Shown: positions 42,327 to 52,319, numbered from the stretch's first letter. The stretch: 64,000 nucleotides of DNA from Macrococcoides bohemicum (GCF_003259675.1 NZ_PZJG01000001.1:62001-126000); one strand, 5' to 3'. Numbers and translations: made by a program. Notes: a model not told the origin generated them from the sequence alone.

Positions 42327-43961
42327 ATGAGGAAGAATTATTCATGGTTAATTGCATTTGTATTAGTATTATCAAGTATTCTCGCTGCATGTAGTGGGGG
42401 CAGCGGCGAGAAAGACAGTAAGGGGAAACAAGTATTAAATTTAGTATTATCATCTGATATTCCATCGATGAACTCAGCACTGGCTACTGATCTGGTAAGT
42501 TTCGAGATGTATGAGAACGTTATGGAAGGATTATATCGTTTAGATAAAGATACTAAGCCAGTTCCAGCATTAGCTGAAGGAGATCCAAAAGAAACTGATG
42601 GTGGTAAGACATGGACAATTAAATTACGTAAAGATGCAAAATGGTCGAATGGAGATCCTGTTACAGCGAACGACTTCGTCTACGCATGGAGAAACGTTGT
42701 AGATCCTAAGACTGCTTCAGAATATGCTTTTATTATGTATGATATTGAGAATGCTCAGGAAATTAACAAGGGTAAGAAAAAACCTGAAGAACTTGGTGTT
42801 AAAGCAATCGATGATAACACACTTGAAATTAAACTTAAAAATAATCAGCCATATTTCAAAGGACTACTTGCATTCGGAACTTATAAGCCTAAAAATGAAA
42901 AGTTTGCAAAAAAATTAGGGGATAAATATGGTATCGATGCAAAATCAACGTTATACAACGGTCCATTTAAAATAGCAGAGTGGAAAACAGAAGAAAGCGT
43001 AAAACTCGTTAAGAACGATAAATACTGGGATAAAGATAAAGTGAAGTTAGATGAAATCAACTATAAAGTGATTAAAGATGCGCAAACTGGATTAAACTTA
43101 TATGAAACAGGTAAAGTGGATTCAGTTGGTGTATCTGCTGAAAACGTAGAGAAATATAAATCAAATAAAGACTTTAAAACTGAATTATCTGCTGCACAAT
43201 CATTCTTCAGAATTTCATATAAAGGTGATCATAAGAAAGAATTATCGAATAAAGATTTACGTTTAGCATTAGCGAAATCTATTGATAAAGATAAGTACGT
43301 GAAGAATAATTTAAATAACGGTTCTGTAGCGTCAAATCAATTAACGCCAAAAGATGTCTATAAAGGACCAGATGGCACAGATTTCTCTGAAATTGCTGGT
43401 GGAGAAAACTTAAAATTTGACAGAGAAAGTGCTAAAGAAAACTGGAAGAAAGCAAAAGACGCTTTGGGCATCGATAAGTTAGAGTTAGAGTTATCAACTG
43501 TTGATATCGATACAGCGAAGAGAGATGCTGAATATTTTAAAGAACAATTAGAATCAAACCTGGATGGATTAACTATCAAGATTAAACAACAACCGTTTAA
43601 ACAAAAGTTAGACTTAGAGAGAAAAGGCCAGTATGATATTTCTTACGGTAACTGGTTCCCGGATTATGCAGATCCAATGACATTCCTGGATTTATTCTTA
43701 TCTACTGAAGGGAATACTGGATATAACAATCCGGCTTACGATAAGTTAATTGAAGATGCAAAAGGTCCGTTACTGAAAGATCCTGAAGCGCGCTGGAAAG
43801 CATTAGGTGAAGCAAGTACGATGTTATTGGATGACGCAGCTCTAATTCCAGTAATTCAACGTGGATCAGCATATATGGATAAACCCTATGTGAAAGGCGT
43901 TGTCGTAAACAGCTCTGAAATAAACAGCTATAAAGAAGCTTACATTGAAGGCAAGAAATAA
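42327..43961 (+). CDS. oppA: Oligopeptide ABC transporter substrate-binding lipoprotein
   Basis: A 544-residue family-5 solute-binding protein. Signal with lipobox ILAAC (Cys22), then LNLVLSSDIPSMNSALATD, VTANDFVYAWRNVVDPKTAS and a late GNWFPDYADPMTFLD: all OppA/DppA hallmarks. It captures peptides outside the membrane for an OppBCDF-type permease, which is not adjacent. GGGGGAG precedes ATG 42327. A terminator follows. Orphan OppA-like receptors are common in staphylococci. Confidence 0.93.
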   Translation: MRKNYSWLIAFVLVLSSILAACSGGSGEKDSKGKQVLNLVLSSDIPSMNSALATDLVSFEMYENVMEGLYRLDKDTKPVPALAEGDPKETDGGKTWTIKLRKDAKWSNGDPVTANDFVYAWRNVVDPKTASEYAFIMYDIENAQEINKGKKKPEELGVKAIDDNTLEIKLKNNQPYFKGLLAFGTYKPKNEKFAKKLGDKYGIDAKSTLYNGPFKIAEWKTEESVKLVKNDKYWDKDKVKLDEINYKVIKDAQTGLNLYETGKVDSVGVSAENVEKYKSNKDFKTELSAAQSFFRISYKGDHKKELSNKDLRLALAKSIDKDKYVKNNLNNGSVASNQLTPKDVYKGPDGTDFSEIAGGENLKFDRESAKENWKKAKDALGIDKLELELSTVDIDTAKRDAEYFKEQLESNLDGLTIKIKQQPFKQKLDLERKGQYDISYGNWFPDYADPMTFLDLFLSTEGNTGYNNPAYDKLIEDAKGPLLKDPEARWKALGEASTMLLDDAALIPVIQRGSAYMDKPYVKGVVVNSSEINSYKEAYIEGKK

Positions 43962-43967
43962 GTAAAG

Positions 43968-44002
43968 CTACCTTGAGGGAAAACCTCAAGGTAGTTTTTT
44001 TG
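43968..44002. terminator. Bidirectional terminator
   Basis: CTACCTTGAGG/CCTCAAGGTAG with T-run, between convergent genes. Confidence 0.92.
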
Positions 44003-44006
44003 TGTA

Positions 44007-44924
44007 TTATTTTGCTTCAGTTGATGTTTCAGTAGAAGAACTGTTCATTTTGTCCTGCATTTCTTTTTGATATTGTTCATACGTTTTAGCATTTTTTACA
44101 TCGGCAGGAATATTGATATTTTCAATTTTATTAAAATTATCATAACTGATATCCGTTATATTTTTTATAACTTTATCTTTAATTGTCATTTCAATATCTC
44201 TTTTAGAGGATTTCACTAAGTGATTCTTGTCAAAATATATTGTTTCAGAACCTTTAATATCTTTCAATTGTTTCTCAATTGATTTAACTAAGTCATCCGC
44301 ACCAATATCTTTGGCAACTTTTTTATAATCTTCTATATTTTTATAAGTCATTGCTAAAGAGTATCCATCTTTTGTTTCTTTATATTGTGCATTTTTATAA
44401 ATATCTAATGAGTTTACAAATGATTTGTACTCAACTTGTTCAATTTGTTTTTTGACTTCCTTACCCATAATTTTAGTAACATCAATAAATTGTTTACCAT
44501 CTTGATTAACAATAACTTTATCATCAAATAAGTACATTAAAGATTTTTGGTTATCATTAGTATTTTCAACTTTAGTCACTTTGTTACTATCTGAAGTAAA
44601 ATCAATCATTGCATTATTTTTAGTTCCATCTGATTCCATTGCTGCACTTAAAGAGGAGTGATAGCTCTTAATATCTTTACCTGCATCTTTTGCTTTTTCA
44701 ATTAAGTCTACAGCATCTTTGTTTTCTTTAGTAGTTTCTATTGTGTCAGAGGTAGTTTCTTTACTTTCAGTTGTTTTAGCTTCTTCAGTTGCTTGATTAT
44801 CAGTATTAGATTTTGTTTCTTCAGTCTTAGCTTTATCTTCAGTTTTATCTGCAGAATCATTGCCACACGCTGCAAAAATTAAAGTCGTGCTAAGTAATGC
44901 TGATAATAAATGTTTTGATTTCAT
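44007..44924 (-). CDS. Lipoprotein with acidic linker (DUF6612-like)
   Basis: A 305-residue protein with lipobox FAAC (Cys20), a long low-complexity Thr/Glu/Lys linker (residues about 25-75) and a beta-rich C-terminal domain (about 80-285) of LolA/LppX-like look: DAGKDIKSYHSSLSAAME, IDFTSDSNKVTKVENT, LMYLFDDKVIVNQDG. Staphylococci carry several such lipoproteins with unknown function. AAGGAGG precedes ATG 44924. Stand-alone gene. Confidence 0.82.
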   Translation of the reverse strand: MKSKHLLSALLSTTLIFAACGNDSADKTEDKAKTEETKSNTDNQATEEAKTTESKETTSDTIETTKENKDAVDLIEKAKDAGKDIKSYHSSLSAAMESDGTKNNAMIDFTSDSNKVTKVENTNDNQKSLMYLFDDKVIVNQDGKQFIDVTKIMGKEVKKQIEQVEYKSFVNSLDIYKNAQYKETKDGYSLAMTYKNIEDYKKVAKDIGADDLVKSIEKQLKDIKGSETIYFDKNHLVKSSKRDIEMTIKDKVIKNITDISYDNFNKIENINIPADVKNAKTYEQYQKEMQDKMNSSSTETSTEAK

Positions 44925-45004
44925 AGAAAAATCCTCCTTAAGTCATTAAATAAATCATAGCACAAAACTTTAATTTATTAAAATAAGACTTAAGAAGGAA
45001 ATTA

Positions 45005-45691
45005 TTATCTGTCTTGTGGTGCTTGTTTCAACACTTTATTACGTTTTATCGGATCGAGACGTCGCTCTATAAATCCTAAAATGATATCAGCTAATACAGC
45101 CATAATAGCAGTAGGTAATGCACCAGCTAGTATGATTGAAGTACCATTTGTTGCATTCGTACCGCGGATGATGATATCACCAAGACTCGGTGCACCGATA
45201 AATGAACCGATTGCTGTTACACCAATTGCGATAACAAGCGCTATACGAATACCTGCAATAATGACAGATAGACTTAATGGCAGTTCGACCATTGTCAGTA
45301 ACTGGCGTTTTGTCATACCCATCCCTTTACCTGCATCAATTAAATGTGTATCAACAGATTTAATACCTGTGTACGTATTCTTGATGATAGGAAGTAGTGA
45401 GTATAGGAATACAGTTGTAATGACAGTCGTCTTACCTAACCCTAACACTAACATCAACAAGGCGAGTAGGGCGATCGCTGGAACGGTCTGTATAATGTTT
45501 GCTATAGCAATAACGGGAGCTACTAAACGTTTATGACGAGCAATCCATATACCGATCGGAATACCAACAAGTGCGCCAAGTAATACACCATAAATACTTA
45601 TTAAGAAATGATCGATAAACAATTGAAATACATAACCAGCATTATCCTGGAAGTAATGGATGAGTTGTTCGAATGCATTCATTTTTTCCAT
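45005..45691 (-). CDS. opuCD: Osmoprotectant ABC transporter permease OpuCD
   Basis: A 228-residue membrane permease with five to six helices and the EAA-type loop DAGKGMGMTKRQLLTMVELPL (about residue 120). Last gene of opuCABCD. I use ATG 45691, which follows GAAGGAGG located in the end of opuCC; the in-frame upstream codons belong to that overlap. Together with OpuCB it forms the channel for glycine betaine, carnitine or choline. Complete. Confidence 0.94.
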   Translation of the reverse strand: MEKMNAFEQLIHYFQDNAGYVFQLFIDHFLISIYGVLLGALVGIPIGIWIARHKRLVAPVIAIANIIQTVPAIALLALLMLVLGLGKTTVITTVFLYSLLPIIKNTYTGIKSVDTHLIDAGKGMGMTKRQLLTMVELPLSLSVIIAGIRIALVIAIGVTAIGSFIGAPSLGDIIIRGTNATNGTSIILAGALPTAIMAVLADIILGFIERRLDPIKRNKVLKQAPQDR

Positions 45692-45692
45692 C

Positions 45693-46610
45693 TTATTTAC
45701 CTCCTTCAAAGTAGTTATGCTTTTTCAGATACGCTTCAGCGACAACAGCAGGTTCTTTTAAGTTGTTATCTACTTCGTAGTTTAGCTTCTGCATTTCTTC
45801 TGTTGAGATTTTATTTTTCATTGATTCTAATATTGATTTGATTTCAGGATGTTTCTTTAATAATGCATTACTAGCTACAGGATTAGCGTCGTAAGGTGGG
45901 AAGAAATGAAGATCATCTTCTAACATTTGGAGATCATAACTTTGAATTCGACCGTCAGTTGTATAACCCAATACAACGTCCATCTTGTTTGCATTAACTG
46001 CTTCGTATACGAGACCGATTTGCATCGGCTTAGTATTCTGAAAGTCAAAGCCATATTTCTTTTTAAATCCTTCGTAACCGTCACCTTTACGTTTCATCCA
46101 TGAAGAATCGACACCAGCTTTAAGCTTAGAAGCCACATTCTTTAAATCACTGACTTTTTTAAGATGATACTTTTTAGCTGTTTCTTTCGTTACCATAAAT
46201 GCGTACGTATTTTCAAAACCATATGAATCAAAGTAGTGCTGATCAAAATCTTTCTCAAAAGCTTCTGTTACGACTTCTCTTGCTTTCTTGGGATCAGTGA
46301 TAGGATCTTTACCTAAAGCACCAGTTAAATCTGTACCTGTATATCGTCCTGCTGATACGTTCGCATCTCCACGAACCATCGCTTGATGTACAACAGTACC
46401 AGAGCCTAGATTATTGATTATTTCTACAGGAAGATCTGTATCTTTTTCTACAAGTTTCTTTATCATATGTGCTAATATTTGATTTTCAGTTGTATAAACT
46501 GAAGCAATTTTAACTTTGTCTGTATCATTTTTATTAGAACAAGCTGTGAGTACAATGATAATTACCATTGCACTTAAAATCAGTCCGATATTTTTAAACT
46601 TTAATTTCAT
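45693..46610 (-). CDS. opuCC: Osmoprotectant-binding lipoprotein OpuCC
   Basis: A 305-residue lipoprotein: signal with lipobox LTAC (Cys24), then KVKIASVYTTENQILAHMIK and a QAT-type solute-binding domain with DVVLGYTTDGRIQSYDL (about 215). It binds quaternary amines outside the cell and delivers them to OpuCB/OpuCD. Ends within the ribosome site of opuCD and starts one base from opuCB. Standard member of the opuC operon. Confidence 0.94.
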   Translation of the reverse strand: MKLKFKNIGLILSAMVIIIVLTACSNKNDTDKVKIASVYTTENQILAHMIKKLVEKDTDLPVEIINNLGSGTVVHQAMVRGDANVSAGRYTGTDLTGALGKDPITDPKKAREVVTEAFEKDFDQHYFDSYGFENTYAFMVTKETAKKYHLKKVSDLKNVASKLKAGVDSSWMKRKGDGYEGFKKKYGFDFQNTKPMQIGLVYEAVNANKMDVVLGYTTDGRIQSYDLQMLEDDLHFFPPYDANPVASNALLKKHPEIKSILESMKNKISTEEMQKLNYEVDNNLKEPAVVAEAYLKKHNYFEGGK

Positions 46611-46611
46611 A

Positions 46612-47256
46612 TTATAAATCCCCCTTTGATACTTTTAAGCCTTTTGGGGTCGTGTAGTTTTCAATTACTGCAAGAATTAAATCTGTTACTAGCGCTAACA
46701 ACGTTACCAGGACAGCTCCGGCAATAATTAATTTGGGCTGGAATAAGTTCAACCCATTAAAGATAAAGTCTCCAAGTCCACCTGCACCGATATATGATGC
46801 GAGTGTTGCCCAACTGATCGCGTAGACTGCTGATAACCTGATACCACTCATAATGACTGGTACTGCAAGCGGTAATTCTACCATTCTGAGAATTTGGTTA
46901 GATGTCATTCCCATCGCACGTCCAGCTTCTTTCGCATCTTTTTTTACAGACTGTATACCTAAATATGTGTTATTTAAGATAGGTAGTAATACATATAGGA
47001 ACAACGCGATCACTGCGGGTAATGTTCCGATACCGAAGAATGGAATCATCATTGCAAGTATCGCAAGTGATGGTACGGTCTGTAATACACTTGTGATAGA
47101 GAGTACAACTTTCGCTAATTTATCAGACTTCGTAAGTAAGATGCCAAGTGGTACGGCAACGATTATTGCTGCGAGTAGGCTCAGTAATGATATTGAGATA
47201 TGTTCGATCGTCTTTGTAAAGAGTTCGGCTTGATTTTCCTTTAAAAATTCAATCAT
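46612..47256 (-). CDS. opuCB: Osmoprotectant ABC transporter permease OpuCB
   Basis: A 214-residue permease with about five helices and the conserved EAGRAMGMTSNQILRMVELPL loop that contacts the ATPase. Paralogous to OpuCD. ATG 47256 lies two bases after the opuCA stop; GGAGG in the end of opuCA serves as ribosome site. Membrane subunit of the betaine/carnitine/choline importer. Confidence 0.94.
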   Translation of the reverse strand: MIEFLKENQAELFTKTIEHISISLLSLLAAIIVAVPLGILLTKSDKLAKVVLSITSVLQTVPSLAILAMMIPFFGIGTLPAVIALFLYVLLPILNNTYLGIQSVKKDAKEAGRAMGMTSNQILRMVELPLAVPVIMSGIRLSAVYAISWATLASYIGAGGLGDFIFNGLNLFQPKLIIAGAVLVTLLALVTDLILAVIENYTTPKGLKVSKGDL

Positions 47257-47258
47257 GT

Positions 47259-48389
47259 TTATGCCTCCTCTTCCTCGTCACCCCAGATTGTGTCATACAC
47301 GATATCTACTAGGTTGGCACGTGTAATGACACCTAATAATTTATCTTGTTTATCCAGTACAGGGATGACGCGTATGTTTCTTTTCAGTATCGTTCGAACA
47401 GTATCCTGAAGGTAAACCCCGGTACGTACGAAATATACATTGTGGTTCATAATGCGCGATAAACTTAAATGTTTTTTATGTGCTTCTGATAAGTCTTCAA
47501 TATCAACATAACCGACAAGCACATTTTGTTCATCTACAATAAACAGTGTATCTACACGTTTTGTTCTCATAAGATTAATCGCTTCGCCTATTGATTTTTC
47601 TGGTGTGATTGATATTGGCTTATTCATTGCTTCATCAACGGTTTTAATATTTGGTGTTGTTTGGATTAATCTATTTTCTCCGATGAAATCTTTTACGAAA
47701 TCATTTGCCGGATTGCGTAATATATTATTTGGCGTATCAATCTGAATGACTTCACCATGGCTCATTATAACGATTCTATCCGCAAGTTTAATCGCTTCGT
47801 CCATATCATGCGTTACCATAATAAATGTTTTATTAAATTTGACTTGCAGTTCTTTTACTAAATCCTGAAGGGTATCTCGGGTAATAGGGTCTAATGCGCC
47901 AAAAGGTTCATCCATTAAAATGATTTCCTGATCTGCAGCGAGTGCGCGGATTACACCGATACGTTGTTGTTGTCCACCTGACAGTTGTGATGGATACATG
48001 TCGAGATAAGATATGGGGAGGTCTACAAGTTGAATCAGTTCTTCTGCTTTTTTATTTTTGTCTTCTTCTGACCATTTGAGAAGTTTTGGAACAAGGGTAA
48101 TATTTTCACGGATAGTCATATGGGGGAGTAAACCAATTTGCTGAATAACATAACCGATATTTCTGCGTAATTGTACCGGGTTCATGTCTTTAATGTTCTT
48201 TCCGTTCAATACAATTGAACCACTTGTCGGTTCAATCATGCGGTTAATCATACGCATTGCGGTTGTTTTACCAGAACCAGAAGTCCCGATAAAAGCGATA
48301 AATTCACCTTTCTCGATCGTCATGTTTAGTTTGTTGACTGCTTTCTTTCCGCCTCGATACACTTTCGAGACATTGTTGATTTCTAACAT
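47259..48389 (-). CDS. opuCA: Osmoprotectant ABC transporter ATPase OpuCA
   Basis: A 376-residue ATPase: Walker A GTSGSGKTT (about 37-45), signature LSGGQQQR, Walker B IILMDEPFGALDP, and two CBS domains in the last 120 residues (DTLFIVDEQNVLVGYVDI; IRVIPVLDKQDKLLGVIT), which in this class sense ionic strength or c-di-AMP. I use ATG 48389 (GAGGTG upstream) over the frame extension. First gene of the opuC operon. Confidence 0.95.
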   Translation of the reverse strand: MLEINNVSKVYRGGKKAVNKLNMTIEKGEFIAFIGTSGSGKTTAMRMINRMIEPTSGSIVLNGKNIKDMNPVQLRRNIGYVIQQIGLLPHMTIRENITLVPKLLKWSEEDKNKKAEELIQLVDLPISYLDMYPSQLSGGQQQRIGVIRALAADQEIILMDEPFGALDPITRDTLQDLVKELQVKFNKTFIMVTHDMDEAIKLADRIVIMSHGEVIQIDTPNNILRNPANDFVKDFIGENRLIQTTPNIKTVDEAMNKPISITPEKSIGEAINLMRTKRVDTLFIVDEQNVLVGYVDIEDLSEAHKKHLSLSRIMNHNVYFVRTGVYLQDTVRTILKRNIRVIPVLDKQDKLLGVITRANLVDIVYDTIWGDEEEEA

Positions 48390-48509
48390 AATGTCACCTC
48401 TAATTGTTGTTTTTTGCAAGATAAATATATTTGTTTATGACTAAATAACGCTCATTAAGTTTGTATACCCTATTGTTTGATAATATATATATAAAAGGAG
48501 GAACTTTTT

Positions 48510-49967
48510 ATGAAAATTGCTATAGTTGGTACAGGCGTGGCAGGTGTAAATGTTTTGAAATACTTATCAAAAAGTAAACTGGATGACTTTAAAGTGATTT
48601 GTTTCGATGATCAGAAATATTTAGGAAGCGGCCGTGCATTTCAATATGACGATCCGGAGTTACTCATGAATTATCCAGGTAATTTAATTAGCATGAAGCC
48701 GAACAAACCGGATGATTTTGTGAAGTGGATTGCCAAAAATGAAGATGTGATTCAGTTAGAGGTACATAAAGAAGATAATGAAAATGTATCTCAGAACCAA
48801 TATTATTCAAGACAGTTATTCGGTAAATATATGACAGATCATTTCGAGAAATTTGCTAAGAAGAAGCATGTTAGGATTGTCAGTAATCATGTAAGAAATA
48901 TTGAGCAGATTGATAACGGTTATCTCGTATCAACACAGGATGAAACATATAAAGTCGATGCTGTGTTCTTATCACCAGGTCAGTTCGGACCGATGGATCC
49001 GTATCAATTGATGGATACACCGAATTATTTCAAATGGCCGTATCCGTTAAATCGCATAGAGATTGAACCGGAAAAAGATTACGCTGTAATCGGTTCAGGA
49101 TTATCTGCTGTTGATATAGTTCGATATTTCACTCCGGAATTAAAAACGAAGCTTTATCTGGTGAGTAGAGATGGTAAAGTACAATCTGTTCGCGGTGAAA
49201 TGACAGATATAAAATTTAAATATATAACCTTATCTAAATTAGAAAAGATAAAATCAAAGCATAATGGATTTCTGCCTTTAACAGAATTAAAAGCTTTATT
49301 TGACAAAGAAGTTGAACATCTTGGGATTAACTCAGATAAATTATTTAATGTAAGTCGCGTAAATCCTATGCGTGCAATGACATTTGATTTAGCAAATCCA
49401 AAAGAAGTCGGGTATTTACAATCATTCGTCTTAGAATTAACAAGAACAGCGCCTTTAATCTGGCCGTTTATGACAAAGTCGGACAAACAATATTATAAGG
49501 ATCATTACGCTGATGTGATTACTGCATATTCTAATCCGATGCCTGAAGCAACCGCAGAAGCGATGATTGAGGGCATCAACAACAATAGGATTGAAATATT
49601 AAGTGATATGACTTCAGTTGAATATAAATATAATAAATACAGGATTTATACGAAGAAAGAAGAAATTCGTGTACATTATGTGATTAATGCAACAGGACCA
49701 GCGAAAAATTATAAAGATGCGATTGAACCTAATCCTTTAATTGAAAATCTTGTCGATCAAAACTTGCTGATTACGCATCCTGATGGTGGTTTTTATGTGA
49801 CACCAGTCAATAATGAAGTGATAAGTGCCAAAGGTAAGTTAGAACATTTCTACTTACTGGGTCAAAAATCAGGCGGTGTCAATATTTATAACAACGGTAT
49901 CATTGAACTTGCTGAAGAAGCGAAACGTGTTGTTCAAGGCTTTGTTCAGCAATCAAAGGGGGGATAA
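48510..49967 (+). CDS. FAD/NAD(P)-binding protein adjacent to hutG
   Basis: A 485-residue flavoprotein-like enzyme: N-terminal FAD-binding IVGTGVAGVNVLKYL (GxGxxG), then GRAFQYDDPELLMNYPG, a second dinucleotide-like YAVIGSGLSAVDIVRY near residue 195 and INATGPAKNYKDA. It belongs to the FAD-NAD(P)-binding PF13454-type group, whose reaction is mostly unknown. AAAGGAGG precedes ATG 48510. It ends two bases before hutG and so is in its operon. A link to histidine catabolism is suggested by context only. Confidence 0.85.
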   Translation: MKIAIVGTGVAGVNVLKYLSKSKLDDFKVICFDDQKYLGSGRAFQYDDPELLMNYPGNLISMKPNKPDDFVKWIAKNEDVIQLEVHKEDNENVSQNQYYSRQLFGKYMTDHFEKFAKKKHVRIVSNHVRNIEQIDNGYLVSTQDETYKVDAVFLSPGQFGPMDPYQLMDTPNYFKWPYPLNRIEIEPEKDYAVIGSGLSAVDIVRYFTPELKTKLYLVSRDGKVQSVRGEMTDIKFKYITLSKLEKIKSKHNGFLPLTELKALFDKEVEHLGINSDKLFNVSRVNPMRAMTFDLANPKEVGYLQSFVLELTRTAPLIWPFMTKSDKQYYKDHYADVITAYSNPMPEATAEAMIEGINNNRIEILSDMTSVEYKYNKYRIYTKKEEIRVHYVINATGPAKNYKDAIEPNPLIENLVDQNLLITHPDGGFYVTPVNNEVISAKGKLEHFYLLGQKSGGVNIYNNGIIELAEEAKRVVQGFVQQSKGG

Positions 49968-49969
49968 TA

Positions 49970-50938
49970 ATGTACACAAAGGGCGATGAAAATTTATGGA
50001 CCGGCAGAATTGATGACACTGAAAATAGCGCGCATTTTAGAAATTTTCAGGTTGTGGATGTCGTTGATCTTGAAGAAATAGATGATAATCGTGAAAATGA
50101 ACAAATAGAAGATCATACACCTCAATATGATGTCGGTATACTTGGATATGCGGTTGACCGTGGCGTGTACTTAAATCAAGGTCGCATTGGAGCAAAGCAG
50201 GGGCCGGATGCAATAAGAGGAAAATTTGGCAATTTGGCTTTGATAGACGATATAACTATTGGTGACTTCGGTAATATATCAACAGATGAAAACGATGTTG
50301 AAAATGTACAAAATGAATATGCCGATATGATAGAGAAAACGCATCCTCTTGCGAAGTTTCATATGTTATTAGGTGGCGGTCATGATATTTCGTATGCACA
50401 TTACAAAGGATTGAGACAGCTCTATCCGCATCAATCCATTGGTGTGATTAATATTGATGCGCACTTCGATTTACGTGATGCAAACCAGGCTACAAGTGGC
50501 ACAGGGTTTAAGCAAATTATTGATGAAGATCCTGATGCAGGCTATCTCGTTCTTGGTATACAACAAGCAGGAAACACACAGCATCTGTTTAATATTGCTA
50601 AAGAGCGCGGAGTGGAATATGTGCTCGCCGAACATATTGATCAGGACAGTACAAACGAAAGCATTGGATCATTTATTGATAAATATGATGTCATTATGCT
50701 TACGTTATGTCTCGATGTGATTGATAGCGCCTATGCACCAGGCGTCAGTGCACCTTGTAGCTTTGGATTAAGTCCTAAGCAAGTTTTACGTTTAATATTA
50801 GAAGTATTAAAGCATGATAAAACACAACATATAAGTATCGCAGAAATGAATCCGGAATATGATATTGACGGACGTACAGCAAAAATGGTCGGCCACATTA
50901 TGTTTCGTATGCTGCATCGAAATTCCAATATTGAATAA
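49970..50938 (+). CDS. hutG: Formimidoylglutamase
   Basis: A 322-residue ureohydrolase. Mn-binding motifs are LLGGGHDISYAH, NIDAHFDLRD and LCLDVIDSAYAPGVS. It splits N-formimino-glutamate into glutamate and formamide, the last step of this histidine route. AAGGGGGG precedes ATG 49970 and overlaps the end of the FAD gene. Convergent with the LysR gene, near hutU and hutI. Length is standard. Confidence 0.95.
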   Translation: MYTKGDENLWTGRIDDTENSAHFRNFQVVDVVDLEEIDDNRENEQIEDHTPQYDVGILGYAVDRGVYLNQGRIGAKQGPDAIRGKFGNLALIDDITIGDFGNISTDENDVENVQNEYADMIEKTHPLAKFHMLLGGGHDISYAHYKGLRQLYPHQSIGVINIDAHFDLRDANQATSGTGFKQIIDEDPDAGYLVLGIQQAGNTQHLFNIAKERGVEYVLAEHIDQDSTNESIGSFIDKYDVIMLTLCLDVIDSAYAPGVSAPCSFGLSPKQVLRLILEVLKHDKTQHISIAEMNPEYDIDGRTAKMVGHIMFRMLHRNSNIE

Positions 50939-50947
50939 ACCTATCAA

Positions 50948-51781
50948 TTAAAGAAAGTACTCTGGATGAGTGCTTTCTTTTTTGTGATAGTTGATGTAAA
51001 TCGTACGATTAATTGTAGGCTCTATTTTATGTGTAGTAAGTTGATTAGTATTAAACGATTGATAATATATTTTAGGGACAACTGCATATCCTAAACCGTC
51101 ATGAACAAAATTTGAAGCTGTTTCAAAGCGATCGACTTCCATTACAATATTTGGTCGTATTGCATGACGATTAAAATAATCGTTTAAATGTTGTCTGACC
51201 TGAAATGATTCATTCGGTAATATTAACGGCAGATGGTCTAATGTGACTACTTTACTGGCCTGATTTTTTATATTTCCTAAAATAATATATTCCTCAGTGT
51301 ATAGTGGCATGGATTCGATCGCCTCGTCATTTATCAACTCATTTGTAATTGCAATATCCACATCATAGTTCATCAGTGCGATTAAAGAATCTTTGACTGA
51401 AAGGATTTCTTTTATTTGATAACGCTGAGATTCAAATTGATTTGCGTGATTTTTGACGACTTGTGACACCCAACGATTTGTTGACTCTAATATAGCGATC
51501 TTTATTTTAGGGAAATCACTCTCGTTCAAATCATACATCTTCTCAACAGTATGGTGATAAGCTTTGACAATTTCTTTGGAATATTGATAAAACAATATCC
51601 CTTTTTCGGTAATTTTGATTGCTTTTGTCGAACGTGTAAGAAGCGCATATCCTAATTCATGCTCTAATTTTTTGATGGCGGTAGTTAGTGAAGGCTGAGC
51701 AATGTGAAGATATTCAGCTGCACGAGTGAAACTATTGTGCTCTACAACAGCAATAAAATATTCAAAATGCAGGATTTTCAT
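50948..51781 (-). CDS. LysR-family regulator in hut region
   Basis: A 277-residue LysR protein: HTH MKILHFEYFIAVVEHNSFTR, AAEYLHIAQPSLTTAIKKLE, then a substrate domain. The same position (between hutG and hutU) holds a LysR gene in staphylococci, so regulation of the hut genes is probable. GGAG precedes ATG 51781. Effector could be urocanate, by analogy. A CodY-like AATATTCAGAAAATG lies about 100 bases upstream (51878-51892). Confidence 0.9.
   Translation of the reverse strand: MKILHFEYFIAVVEHNSFTRAAEYLHIAQPSLTTAIKKLEHELGYALLTRSTKAIKITEKGILFYQYSKEIVKAYHHTVEKMYDLNESDFPKIKIAILESTNRWVSQVVKNHANQFESQRYQIKEILSVKDSLIALMNYDVDIAITNELINDEAIESMPLYTEEYIILGNIKNQASKVVTLDHLPLILPNESFQVRQHLNDYFNRHAIRPNIVMEVDRFETASNFVHDGLGYAVVPKIYYQSFNTNQLTTHKIEPTINRTIYINYHKKESTHPEYFL
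50950..50983. terminator. Bidirectional terminator
   Basis: AAAGAAAGTACTC/GAGTGCTTTCTTT with T-run; overlaps the end of the LysR gene. Confidence 0.88.
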
Positions 51782-51903
51782 ATAATCTCCTTTTATTAAT
51801 AGATTGAAACTATTAATTATTAGTTTATTGATATTATATATCTATATGATAACAAATTATAATGAAAATGTAGATAGAATATTCAGAAAATGAGGGGATG
51901 TAG

Positions 51904-52299
51904 ATGTGGCGGTTTTATGTTTATAGCATCATAGGAATTTTTTTTCTGTAGTACATTGGTTATCACTTTTATAGTGACTGCAATCACTGTACATATTCCG
52001 CCGATAAGATTTGAATCGAACAAGACATATAATGATATTCCTTATAAAGATGAGATTAGTAAAGGGATGCCTTTATTGAAATGTTATTACCGGAAGCAAT
52101 ATGACAGGATGTAGATTTAATAACGAGATTTACAACAGGTGTTGTGAGTATTTCGGCAATAATTTTCTTCTCAAGTGTAGTACTAGTTATCATTTCTACT
52201 GATATTAAGATTCCAATTTGGAAACTTTTAGTTATTTGGTTTGAAAGAGTAGTTTTAACTTTATTAATCACAATTCCATTCGCATTATTTATTTTTTAA
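51904..52299 (+). pseudogene. Decayed membrane-protein gene
   Basis: Three reading frames in succession give a membrane-protein-like text: MWRFYVYSIIGIFFL then a TAG; STLVITFIVTAITVHIPPIR to YRKQYDRM then TAG; VDLITRFTTGVVSISAIIFF and LLITIPFALFIF ending in TAA. At least two frameshifts are needed. Three hydrophobic segments are visible. The family is not recognised. It lies between the LysR gene and hutU. Confidence 0.65.
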
Positions 52300-52319
52300 T
52301 ATAACAGGAGGATTTAAAA

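Noticed and set aside
45081-45536. Long plus-strand frame of 151 codons inside opuCD
   Set aside because: Antisense shadow of a well-conserved permease gene; no ribosome site and composition of a reversed membrane protein.
46853-47233. Plus-strand frame of 126 codons inside opuCB
   Set aside because: Antisense shadow of the paralogous permease, same pattern as in opuCD.
48184-48444. Plus-strand frame covering the opuCA promoter side
   Set aside because: Mostly antisense to the OpuCA Walker region; no ribosome site.
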